Origin: Beijerinckiaceae bacterium
GTDB taxonomy: Bacteria; Pseudomonadota; Alphaproteobacteria; Rhizobiales; Beijerinckiaceae
NCBI GenBank assembly: GCA_024304885.1
Contig: JALJOM010000003.1
Span: forward strand, 2,018,110-2,082,109
Length of the DNA: 64,000 nt
Direction of reading: 5' to 3'
Position 1 is the stretch's first letter; each line of letters begins with the position of its first letter. The notes below the pieces were generated by a model that had not been told where the DNA came from, did no database searches, and saw only the letters and a list, made by a program, of their open reading frames with translations. Shown here one piece after another: positions 25,277 to 34,903 of this stretch. Position numbers and translations under genes: made by a program.

Positions 25277-25566
25277 TTCCCGGATGGGGCAGCGCCGGAC
25301 TACCGGCATATTTTCATCGGAACGGATCAACGATAGCCAGGCCCAAGATCCTGCGGCCGTGCTGCATGTTTTCCGTGAGCAGCGTGTCTCAGCCCACCTC
25401 TATGGTCGCGACAGGGATCACGGCGGCGAAATAGCCCTCTGGTAGCCGCCACTTGCGCGCCTTCATCCTCGCGACGGAGCGCTCGCGCCGGTCGTTCTTC
25501 GTGACCTCGCGGCAGTGCTTCGTCGCGGCAACGATGTCGATCTCGTCTCCGGGTGCGAGCCCGGGC
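25277..25566. other. Gap with no confident gene
   Basis: 290 bp between two convergent genes. A minus-strand frame over 25389-25565 reads plausibly (PGDEIDIVAATKHCREVTKN, then PEGYFAAVIPVATIEVG), but it has no good start and may be a remnant. I make no gene call. Confidence 0.35.
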
Positions 25567-26853
25567 TCACATCCCCTCGGGGCGGCCGGCGACCGCGACG
25601 AGGAGCTTGCCGTCGCCGAAGAGGCGTCCCGCCGCGCGCTTCGCATCCTCCATCGTGACGGCGGCGATCAGCTTGTTGCGCTCGTCGAGGTAGGCGACGT
25701 CGAACCCGTCCGTCTGCAGATGCACGAGATGGCCCGCGATCTTGGTCGAGGTGTCGAAGCGCAAGGCATAGGAGCCGATCAAGTATTTCTTCGCCTTGTC
25801 GAGCTCCTCCTCGGTCGGGCCTATCGTCGCAAGGCTCGCGATCTCCGATTCGATCACGCTCATCGATTCGGCGGCGCGCTCGTTCTTCGTGGAGGTGCCA
25901 CCCGACAGCATCGCGGCATTGTCGAAGGTCACGAGCTGAGAATAGACCGAATAGGCGAGCCCGCGCTTCTCGCGCACCTCGCGGAAGAGCCGCGCCGAGA
26001 AGATGCCGCCCCCGAGAATGTGGTTGACGACCGTCGCGGGGATGAAATCGCGGTCCTTGCGGCCGATGCCCTGTCGGCCGAACCGGATCGTCGATTGCGG
26101 CACGTCGATCGGCACGACCTTGCGCGTCCCTTCGCCAGCGAAGCCGCTCGCGCTCACCGGAGCGAGCTCGGCCTTGTCGCGCAAGGGCCCGAACACGTCG
26201 TCGAGGTGCCTCGCGAGCGTCGCGGCATCGATCGCCCCGACAACGGCGATCTTCAGCGTGTCGCGCGCGAACATTGCAGCGCGCATCTCCACGAGATCGG
26301 CGCGCCCGAGCGTCGGCAGCGAGGCGAGTTCGCCGCGGACGGGCTGGCCATAGGGGTGTTCCGGATAGGACAGGGCGCGGAAGGTTCGCCCGGCGACATA
26401 GTCCGGATCGTTCGCCTCGCGCTTCAAGCTCGCCGCCATCTGGTTCACGACGCGCTCGAAAGGCTCCGGATCGAGGCGGGCCTCGCAGACGGCGAGGCGC
26501 AGGAGGTCGAAGGCGCGCGCGCTGTTGCGCGAGAGCGTCTGCATGCGCCCCGTCAAGATGTCGCGATCGGCCGAGAACGACATCTCGATCGCGTCCTCGT
26601 CGAGGGCGCGGTGGAAGGCGTCCGCGTCGAAGGACCCGGCGCCTTCGTCGAGGAGGCCGGCGAGCAGCGTGGCGGCGCCGGGCTTTCCCGCGGGATCCTG
26701 CGAAGCGCCCCCCTTGAAGGCGAATTCCAGGGCGACGAGCGGGACGGCGTAATCCTCGACGAGCCAGGCTTCGATGCCGCCCGGCGTGACGATCGTCTGC
26801 ACCGCCGCGGCGCGGGACGGGCTTTCGGTGCCGGCAAGTGCAGTCATGTCCAT
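25567..26853 (-). CDS. M16 peptidase family, non-catalytic partner
   Basis: About 428 residues from ATG 26853 (ATG 26847 and 26949 are alternatives). The M16 fold is clear: GGIEAWLVEDYAVPLVALEFAFKGG at the start, and the late RLFREVREKRGLAYSVYSQL substrate-binding motif (~310). The zinc motif HxxEH is missing. Where the active partner has HFLEH, this protein reads LLAGLLDEGAG. Such proteins form heterodimers with the active M16 subunit, as in mitochondrial processing peptidase. The active subunit is encoded immediately upstream in the same direction. Confidence 0.85.
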   Translation of the reverse strand: MDMTALAGTESPSRAAAVQTIVTPGGIEAWLVEDYAVPLVALEFAFKGGASQDPAGKPGAATLLAGLLDEGAGSFDADAFHRALDEDAIEMSFSADRDILTGRMQTLSRNSARAFDLLRLAVCEARLDPEPFERVVNQMAASLKREANDPDYVAGRTFRALSYPEHPYGQPVRGELASLPTLGRADLVEMRAAMFARDTLKIAVVGAIDAATLARHLDDVFGPLRDKAELAPVSASGFAGEGTRKVVPIDVPQSTIRFGRQGIGRKDRDFIPATVVNHILGGGIFSARLFREVREKRGLAYSVYSQLVTFDNAAMLSGGTSTKNERAAESMSVIESEIASLATIGPTEEELDKAKKYLIGSYALRFDTSTKIAGHLVHLQTDGFDVAYLDERNKLIAAVTMEDAKRAAGRLFGDGKLLVAVAGRPEGM

Positions 26854-27000
26854 GTGCCCAGAAGGCCGCGCCGGTTCGAGCTCACACGGGCGCGGCGGAA
26901 CGATTCTGCGCCTCGCGGCGCGGATCATGCGTCTCAGGAACCCTGCCAAGGTCGGTCCTCACGCGTCGAGGCCGACGAATGGCGCTCGAGCGCCCCACGG

Positions 27001-28374
27001 TCAAGCCCCGGCGGGGCCTCGTTGCGCGGTCTCGGGCGTCGCGGCGGGTAAAAGGAACCCCGTCACGCCGTGGGTGCGGTCGAGCCGGCGCGCGGCCTTC
27101 TGCACGTCCTCGGCCGTCACGGCCTCGATCCGTTCCGGCCAGTGCGCCACGTCCTCGAGGTCGAGCCCGGTCGCGAGCGAGGCACCGTACCAGCGCGCGA
27201 GAGTCGCCTGGTTGTCCTGCGCATAGATCGCCTCGGCGACGAGCCGCGTCTTGGCCCGGGCGAGGTCGGCGGGATCGACACCGTCCGTCGCGACCTTGTC
27301 GATCACGCGCTCGATCGCCTCGTCGAGCTCCTCGAGCGACACCCCCGGAGCCGGCATCGAGAAGACATAGAAACGCGTGTCGTCCACCGCGGTGCCTTGG
27401 TAATGCGCGCCGGCCGCAACCGCGATCTTCTCGTCGACGACGAGCGTCTTGAAGAGGAGGCTCGTCTGGCCGCCGCCGAGGAGATGGGCGAGCACCTCGA
27501 GCGCCGCGGCCTCGCCCGGCGCCCCGGTGCGATAGGACGGCACGAGGAAGACCTGCTGATAGGACGGCTGCTCGACCTTGGTGTCGGCGAGTGTCACGAG
27601 CCGATGCGCGCGGGGCTCGGGCTCCTTGGTCCTCGTGCGCCTCGGCGGCTCGCCGTGGCGCGGAATGGGACCATAGATCTTGCCGGCGAGGTCGATCACC
27701 TCGGCCGGCACGACATCGCCCGCAACGACGAGGATCGCGTTCTCGGGCGTATAGAAGCGATCGTAATAGGCGAGCGCATCCGTGCGATCGAGGCTTTCGA
27801 TCTCGTGGGCCCAGCCGATGATCGGCTTGCCGTAGGGGTGATGGGTATAGAGCGCCGCCTGCACCGCCTCGTTGAGCTGGTCGGAGGGATCGGAATCGGT
27901 GCGCATCCGCCGCTCCTCGAGCACGACGTCGCGCTCCGGCCCGACCACCTCGTCGGAAAGCACGAGGTTCTTCATGCGGTCGGCCTCGTAGTCCATGCAG
28001 ACAGGCAAGTGCTCCTTGGCCACGCGCTGGAAATAAGCGGTGTAGTCATTGGCCGTGAAGGCGTTCTCCTGGCCACCGAAATCGGCGATCATCTCGGAGA
28101 ACTTGCCCTGCGGATTGGCCTTGGTGCCCTTGAACATCAGATGCTCGAGGAAATGCGCGATCCCCGACTTGCCGAGCGGATCGTCGGCGGAGCCGTTGCG
28201 GTACCAGACCATGTGCGTGACGACCGGGGCGCGATGGTCCTCGATGACGAGGATGTCGAGCCCGTTGTCCAGCTTCGACTTGGTGATGGCGGGGCCGGCC
28301 GGCTTGGCCGAGGCCGAGCTGCCTGGCGTGAGAGAAAAGGTGCCGGGCACCGATGAGGGCTGGCCGAGGGGCAT
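27001..28374 (-). CDS. Zinc-dependent M16 peptidase, catalytic subunit
   Basis: A 457-residue protein from ATG 28374. It has the inverted zinc motif HFLEH in GIAHFLEHLMFKGT (~residues 73-77), and the downstream glutamate in ERDVVLEERRMRTDSD (~150). It also has the family's ENAFTANDYTAYFQRVAKEHL and a C-terminal M16C half. No signal peptide is visible, so it is probably cytoplasmic. Related two-gene systems degrade peptides, and the mitochondrial relative removes targeting peptides. Together with the downstream non-catalytic partner it should form one enzyme. Confidence 0.9.
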   Translation of the reverse strand: MPLGQPSSVPGTFSLTPGSSASAKPAGPAITKSKLDNGLDILVIEDHRAPVVTHMVWYRNGSADDPLGKSGIAHFLEHLMFKGTKANPQGKFSEMIADFGGQENAFTANDYTAYFQRVAKEHLPVCMDYEADRMKNLVLSDEVVGPERDVVLEERRMRTDSDPSDQLNEAVQAALYTHHPYGKPIIGWAHEIESLDRTDALAYYDRFYTPENAILVVAGDVVPAEVIDLAGKIYGPIPRHGEPPRRTRTKEPEPRAHRLVTLADTKVEQPSYQQVFLVPSYRTGAPGEAAALEVLAHLLGGGQTSLLFKTLVVDEKIAVAAGAHYQGTAVDDTRFYVFSMPAPGVSLEELDEAIERVIDKVATDGVDPADLARAKTRLVAEAIYAQDNQATLARWYGASLATGLDLEDVAHWPERIEAVTAEDVQKAARRLDRTHGVTGFLLPAATPETAQRGPAGA

Positions 28375-28558
28375 GGGCTCGCTTTCTCTTGGTCCTTGGT
28401 TCGTGCGCTCTGTTCGTGCGCTCGGGCCGCGCTTGGCGGGCCTCTCGGAACGCTTATAGAACATAAATTCGGCGAGCCGTCACGAGCTATCGGGAGGGAG
28501 GCTCTCTTCGGCCGGGTGACGACATCCTGGTCGTCCGGCGCGTCGGCAAGAGTCCTCC

Positions 28559-29593
28559 CTACGGCCTTTCGCGCCGTGCGGTTGCGGCCACCTTCCAGAG
28601 CGCGCGCATCACGAGCGGAACGGCGAGCTTCGACTCGCGCCGTGCCGCCGCCGCGGCCTCGGCGAGCAGCGCGACGAGGCTCTCGAGCGCCGCCGCCGAA
28701 AACGCGCGTGCGTGCTTCTCGACCATGTCGCGCCGCCTGAAATTGACCGGTCCCACCGGACCCGAGCGCAAACCTTCAGGCAAGCCGCCCTGCGACGCGA
28801 CCCCGGCACGCACGCGATGCAGCTCCAAGGCGTGGCTCAGCGCCACCGAAAGCAAGGGTCTCGGGTCGCCGTATTCGGCGACCACGCGCGCCATCTCGAC
28901 CTCGAGCGCCGGGAAATTCCCGGTGAACGCCGCGTCGAGCGCGGCATCGAGCGTCCGGCTCGACGCCTCGGACACGATCGCTTCCACGTGCTCGAGCCCG
29001 ATCTCGCCCGCGCCCCGCGCATAGAGCACCAGCTTCTCGATCTCGGACCGCGTGACGAGACGGTCCTCGCCGAGCAGGGAGACGAGATGCGCCTTGGCCT
29101 GCGGCGTGATCGACAAGCCGGCGGCCAAGGCCTCGGCACTGACCAGGCGACCGACGTCTGCGTCCGCGTCGGGATAGCATTCGATCGCCGCCGCGGCCTT
29201 CTCGCGCTCGCAGAGCTTGCGCAGCGCGGCCTCCTTCTTCAGCGCGCCCGCCGAGACGACGATCGTGCAGTCCCGCGGCGGGGCCGCGAGCAAGGACTCG
29301 AGCGCGGGGAGGAAGGCCTTGCCTTGCGCATCGATGTGGATCGCGCGTTTTCCCCCGAATAGCGGGATCGTGTTCGCCTCGTCGGCGAGACGCAGCGGAT
29401 CGGCGGCGAGATCGTCCCCGGAAATACGCAGGAGCTGGAACGGATCCTTCGGATCCTCGACCGCGCGCGAGAGAATCAGCCGCGAGCGCTCGGCCACGAG
29501 GCCGGTGTCGGGGCCGTAGACCAGATAGAGAAAGACATGCGCCGGCAGCGTCGCGAGGAAACGCTCGGCCTCACGGTTCTTGATCGCGACCAT
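28559..29593 (-). CDS. holA: DNA polymerase III delta subunit
   Basis: A 344-residue clamp-loader subunit. The N-terminal part has FLYLVYGPDTGLVAERSRLIL and the acidic pocket FQLLRISGDDLAADPLRLADEANTIPLFGGKRAIHID. It lacks a working P-loop, as expected for delta. Domains II and III have VSLLGEDRLVTRSEIEKLVLYA and the LLSVALSHALELHRVR helix. Delta opens the sliding clamp for loading. In related genomes holA often follows leuS and lptE, but here it is not with them. Confidence 0.9.
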   Translation of the reverse strand: MVAIKNREAERFLATLPAHVFLYLVYGPDTGLVAERSRLILSRAVEDPKDPFQLLRISGDDLAADPLRLADEANTIPLFGGKRAIHIDAQGKAFLPALESLLAAPPRDCTIVVSAGALKKEAALRKLCEREKAAAAIECYPDADADVGRLVSAEALAAGLSITPQAKAHLVSLLGEDRLVTRSEIEKLVLYARGAGEIGLEHVEAIVSEASSRTLDAALDAAFTGNFPALEVEMARVVAEYGDPRPLLSVALSHALELHRVRAGVASQGGLPEGLRSGPVGPVNFRRRDMVEKHARAFSAAALESLVALLAEAAAAARRESKLAVPLVMRALWKVAATARRERP

Positions 29594-29613
29594 GCCTCGT
29601 CCTTCGCAGCGCC

Positions 29614-29715
29614 TGGAGCGGTTTCCGATCCAGCCGAATCGGACACCAGCTCTAGATCCATGTTTTGTCGCATTTTCACGACGCGAACCGGAATCCGCTT
29701 CTCTGGAAAATGCTC
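29614..29715 (+). repeat. Dispersed ~100-bp repeat, copy A
   Basis: The block begins TGGAGCGGTTTCCGATCC, contains TGTCGCATTTTC and CGACGCGAACCGG, and ends CTGGAAAATGCTC. The same blocks in the same order occur at 36254-36350 (minus) and 62634-62713, and part of the first block at about 1425-1445. It lies between holA and the beta-galactosidase gene. Confidence 0.75.
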
Positions 29716-29861
29716 AAAACGCCACCCGTGCCCGGAATGAAGCGCATTGCGTTTCGCTCGCAAGCACTCATCTTGGGGCCTTTCCGGCCGAGGAGGCGAG
29801 ACGGACCCGGCGCGACCGGGCCGCGTCGCTCCCGTCGGAGGCGCGGACCTGACGAGGCGCG

Positions 29862-31836
29862 ATGACCCGCCAAAGGCTCAGCACCTGCTATTACCCCGAG
29901 CACGTGCCCGAGGAGATCTGGGCCGAGGACGCGGCGCGCATGCGAGGCCTCGGCCTCGCCCTCGTTCGGATCGGCGAGTTCGCCTGGTCGCGCCTCGAGC
30001 CCGAGCCGGGGCTCTATTGCTTCGACTGGCTCGCTCGCGCGATCGACACGCTCCACGGGGCGGGCCTTCGCGTGGTGCTCGGCACGCCGACCGCGACGCC
30101 GCCGAAATGGCTCGTCGATCGGATGCCGGACATGGTGGCGATCGACGCCAACGGCCACCCACGCAAGTTCGGCTCGCGGCGGCATTATTGCTTCAGCCAC
30201 GAACCCTATGCGCAGGAATGCGAGCGGATCGTCGGCGCGTTGGCGAAGGCGTTCGGGACCCATCCCGGTGTGGTGGCCTGGCAGATCGACAACGAATTCG
30301 GCTGCCACGATACGGTCGAGAGTTATTTAGAGGCGGCGCTCCTCGCCTTCCGTCGCTGGTGCCGCGCGCGCTACGCGACCATCGAGGCCCTGAACGAGGC
30401 CTGGGGCAATGTGTTCTGGTCGATGGAGCTTTCGAGCTTCGAGGCGATCGAGCTGCCCAATCTCACCGTGACAGAGGCGAACCCGGCGCACCGCCTCGAT
30501 TTCCGGCGCTTCGCGTCCGATCAGGTGGTCGCCTTCAACCGGCGCCAGGTCGAGATCCTTCGCCGGCATGCGCCGGGATGCGTGATCCTGCATAATTTCA
30601 TGGGGGCCTTCGCGGCCTTCGATCATCACAGGCTCGCGCAGGATCTCGATGTGGCGGCCTGGGACAGCTACCCGCTGGGCTTTCTCGAGACGAGCCGATC
30701 CGACGCGGCGTGGAAGGCGCGCTACCTGCGCATCGGCGACCCCGACTTCCAGGCATTCCACCACGATCTCTACCGCGGGTGTGGACGAAGCGGATGGTGG
30801 GTGATGGAGCAGCAGCCGGGCGGTGTGAACTGGGGTGCGTGGAATCCCCTGCCCGCACCGGGCGCCGTGCGGCTGTGGACCTTCGAGGCCTTGGCCCATG
30901 GTGCCGAGGTGGTGAGCTATTTTCCCTGGCGCCAGGCGCCTTTCGCGCAGGAGCAGATGCACGAGGCCCTGCTCTTGCCGAACGGCGAGCCGAACGAAGC
31001 CTATCACGATGCGGCGCAGGTCGCGCGGGAGCTCGCGCAGCTCGACGCGCGGGTCGAGACGGAGCGCGCCGAGGTTGCATTGGTCTTCGATTACGAGAGC
31101 GCCTGGGCCTGGAGCATCGCACCCCACGGCCAGGACTTCTCCTACCTCGCGCTCGCGCTCGCGATCTACCGCGGATTGCGCCGCGCGGGGCTGTCCGTCG
31201 ATGTCGTGCCCCCGACACGAGACGCCGTCTCAGGGCGAAAGCTCGTGCTCCTGCCGGGCCTCTTTGCGCCGCACGGCGAATTCGTCGAAGCGCTCGCCGC
31301 GAGCGGGGCCGTGGTCCTGATCGGACCACGATCGGGCTCGAAAACGCCGCACTTCCGCATCCCGCCCGAGCTTCCTCCGGGCGAGCTTCGCGCGCTCGTC
31401 GACGTCACGGTGCGCCGTGTCGAGACCCTACGGCCCGGGGTCACGGTTCCGCTCGCCGATTCGCTAGGCCGGTTCGAGCACTGGCGTGAAATCCTCATGC
31501 TCGGCGCCGGGGTCGAGCCCGTGCTCGAGACGAAGAGCGGCGAGGTCGCGCTGGCGCGGCGCGACCGCGTCTTCTATCTCGCCGGCTGGCCAGACGCGAC
31601 GCTCCTCGACGAGGTCCTGATGCGGGTTCTCGACCTCGCCGGTGTCGAGTGGTTGAAGCTCCCCGCGGATATTCGCGCTCGCGACAATGGCGAGATGTGC
31701 TACGTCTTCAACTACGGGCCGGAGCCCATCGACATATCTGCCCTCGTCGGTGATGTGCCCCTGCTCCTGGGGGACGAGAACCTTGCATCCTGTGGTGTGG
31801 CGGCGTTTCGGCGTCCCATGCGGGGATTCCGAGCCG

Positions 31837-31853
<17 letters not shown>
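29862..31853 (+). CDS. Beta-galactosidase, glycoside hydrolase family 42
   Basis: A 663-residue cytoplasmic enzyme. The N-terminal TIM barrel has YYPEHVPEEIWAEDAARM, IGEFAWSRLEPEPG and TPTATPPKW. The acid/base is E145 in WQIDNEFGC, and the nucleophile is E316 in WWVMEQQPGGVNW. A trimerisation domain follows (residues ~400-600, VALVFDYESAWAW...LLPGLFAPHGEFVEAL), then a small beta domain. It releases galactose from beta-galactosides. galK starts inside its 3' end and galT follows, so the three genes form an operon feeding galactose into the Leloir pathway. Confidence 0.93.
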
Positions 31854-32984
<1,131 letters not shown>

Positions 32985-32994
<10 letters not shown>

Positions 32995-34049
32995 GCCCAT
33001 CCGTGACCTTCCCGAGAACCACCCCCCACCGCCGCTTCAACCCGCTCACGCGAGAGTGGGTCCTGGTGTCGCCGCAGCGCACCGACCGGCCGTGGCAGGG
33101 TGCCGTGGAACCGCGCCACGACATTGCCCTGCCGGCCTATGATCCCGGATGCTCTCTCTGCCCAGGCAATGTGCGAGCGAGCGGCATACGAAACCCGCCT
33201 TATGCCGCGACCTTTGCCTTCGACAATGACTTTCCGGCCCTGCGCCCCGACACGCCTCCCGGCGCGATCGACGAGGGCGGGCTCCTTGTGGCACAGGCCG
33301 AGAGCGGGCTCTGCCGGGTGATCTGCTTCTCGCCACGCCACGATCTGTCGCTGCCGCGCCTGCCGCTGCCCGATGTCGTGAAGGTCGTCGAGCTCTGGAC
33401 CGAGGAATACCGGCGGCTCGGTGCGCTCGAATACGTCAACTCGGTGCAGATCTTCGAGAACCGCGGCGCCATGATGGGAACGAGCAACCCGCATCCACAC
33501 GGCCAGATCTGGGCGAGCCGAAGCCTGCCGAACGTGCTCGCCATGGAGACGCAGGCGCAGGCCGACCATCTCGCGCGCAACGGCTCGTGCCTCTTGTGCG
33601 CCTACCTCGGGCACGAGGAGAAGTTGCGAGAGCGGATCGTCTGCTCGAACGAGGATTTCGTCGCCTTGGTCCCGTTCTGGGCCATCTGGCCCTTCGAGAC
33701 GATGATCCTCTCTCGACGCCATCTCGGGGCGCTCGACGAGCTTTTTCCGCACGAGGCCGATGCCTTGGCAGACATTCTTCGCCGCCTGACGATCCGCTAC
33801 GACAATCTCTTCGAGGTGCCGTTCCCCTATTCCATGGGGTTCCATCAGAGCCCCACCGACGGAGCCCCACATCCCCATTGGCATTTCCACGCCCATTTCT
33901 ATCCGCCGCTCCTGCGCTCGGCCTCGGTGCGCAAGTTCATGGTCGGCTTCGAGATGCTGGGATCGCCTCAGCGCGACATCACGGCGGAAGCCGCCGCCGA
34001 GCGCCTTCGTGCGCTCCTCGAGGTTCATTATCTCGATCGCGTCCCTTAG
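32985..34049 (+). CDS. galT: Galactose-1-phosphate uridylyltransferase
   Basis: A 354-residue HIT-superfamily enzyme from GTG 32985, overlapping galK by 10 bp (GTG 33003 is an alternative). A zinc pair CSLCP is at 56-59. The active site [10 protein letters not shown] is at 167-176, with the nucleophilic His at 172. The second half-domain has SMGFHQSPT and [13 protein letters not shown]. It swaps UMP between UDP-glucose and galactose-1-phosphate. A galE for the next step is not in the window. Confidence 0.95.
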
Positions 34050-34068
34050 GCTGAAGATTCGATCGCGA

Positions 34069-34371
34069 TCATCGCGTTACGGGGCCGTCATCGCCACAAA
34101 GGAAATCCTGGCTGCGCGCGGCGCTCGGCCCGGCCGCTAACTTCGCGGCAGCGGATGCTCTTACCGACTTCAACAGTGTGCGGCGAGACGTCTGGCTCGG
34201 TGCCGCCTTGACGGGAACGAGGCGCACGGCAGGATGGCCATGCCGGGTCAGGAGGACCTCATGCCCCGCCCCGGCGCGTCGAACCGGCTCGGTCAATTGC
34301 CATTTGGCGTCTGTTAATGAAACAGCTCGGTGCTCGAGACAACGTTCACGAAGCCGGCACACCCCACACAC
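34069..34371 (-). CDS. Orphan Phd/YefM-like antitoxin
   Basis: The frame 34323-34069 reads VSLTDAKWQLTEPVRRAGAGHEVLLTRHGHPAVRLVPVKAA. This is the Phd/YefM dimerisation and DNA-binding fold, followed by a typical tail (AAGPSAARSQDFLCGDDG). Upstream codons from ATG 34371 (MCGVCRLRERCLEHRA) do not look like an antitoxin start, so the N terminus may be decayed. Antitoxins of this class neutralise a PIN or RelE toxin encoded just downstream. Here the downstream DNA is the end of galT on the other strand, so the toxin is missing. Confidence 0.5.
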   Translation of the reverse strand: MCGVCRLRERCLEHRAVSLTDAKWQLTEPVRRAGAGHEVLLTRHGHPAVRLVPVKAAPSQTSRRTLLKSVRASAAAKLAAGPSAARSQDFLCGDDGPVTR

Positions 34372-34827
34372 CTACCGCCTCTCCACGAAGAACCTACGCA
34401 ACAGGTCCGCCGCCTCTCTCTCCCGGATCCCGCCGTAGAGCTCCGGCGCATGATGGCAGGTCGGCTGCGAGAAAAACCTCGGACCGTGCTCGACCGCGCC
34501 GCCCTTCGGATCGCTCGCCGCCCAATAGACGCGTCGGAGCCGCGCGAAGGAGATCGCCGCCGCGCACATGGCGCAGGGCTCGAGCGTCACATAGAGGTCG
34601 CAGCCCGCGAGCCGTTCCGATCCGGCCGTGCGGCAGGCCTCGCGGATGGCCAGCATTTCCGCATGCGCGGTCGGATCCTTGTCTGCCAGGACACAGTTGC
34701 CGGCGCGGGATAGAATCGCGCCGTCACGGACGAGAACCGCGCCGACGGGAACCTCACCGCGCAGGCTCGCGGCCCGTGCCTCCGAGAAAGCGCAGGACAT
34801 GGGATCTGGTCTCGTGTCGTCTCGCAT
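34372..34827 (-). CDS. tadA: tRNA-specific adenosine deaminase
   Basis: A 151-residue enzyme from ATG 34827 (ATG 34800 is a shorter alternative). Zinc motif HAE is at 55-57 with the proton-shuttling Glu. PCAMC is at 84-88. The family's GEVPVGAVLVRDG and ARLRRVYWAASDPKGGAVEHG are present. It converts the wobble adenosine of tRNA-Arg(ACG) to inosine, and that tRNA is encoded at 62533-62609. It is divergent from the RluB-type gene with 76 bp between, an arrangement common in this order. Confidence 0.94.
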   Translation of the reverse strand: MRDDTRPDPMSCAFSEARAASLRGEVPVGAVLVRDGAILSRAGNCVLADKDPTAHAEMLAIREACRTAGSERLAGCDLYVTLEPCAMCAAAISFARLRRVYWAASDPKGGAVEHGPRFFSQPTCHHAPELYGGIREREAADLLRRFFVERR

Positions 34828-34903
34828 CGAGGTGTCCCGTACCGGCACGCGGCCGCGCCGATCATCGTTCGATTTCGGGTCCCGAACCTGATAACAGGAA
34901 GAC

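Noticed and set aside
25389-25646. An 85-codon minus-strand frame after the M16 gene
   Set aside because: Overlaps the M16 gene in another frame and lacks a ribosome site; only its last third looks protein-like.
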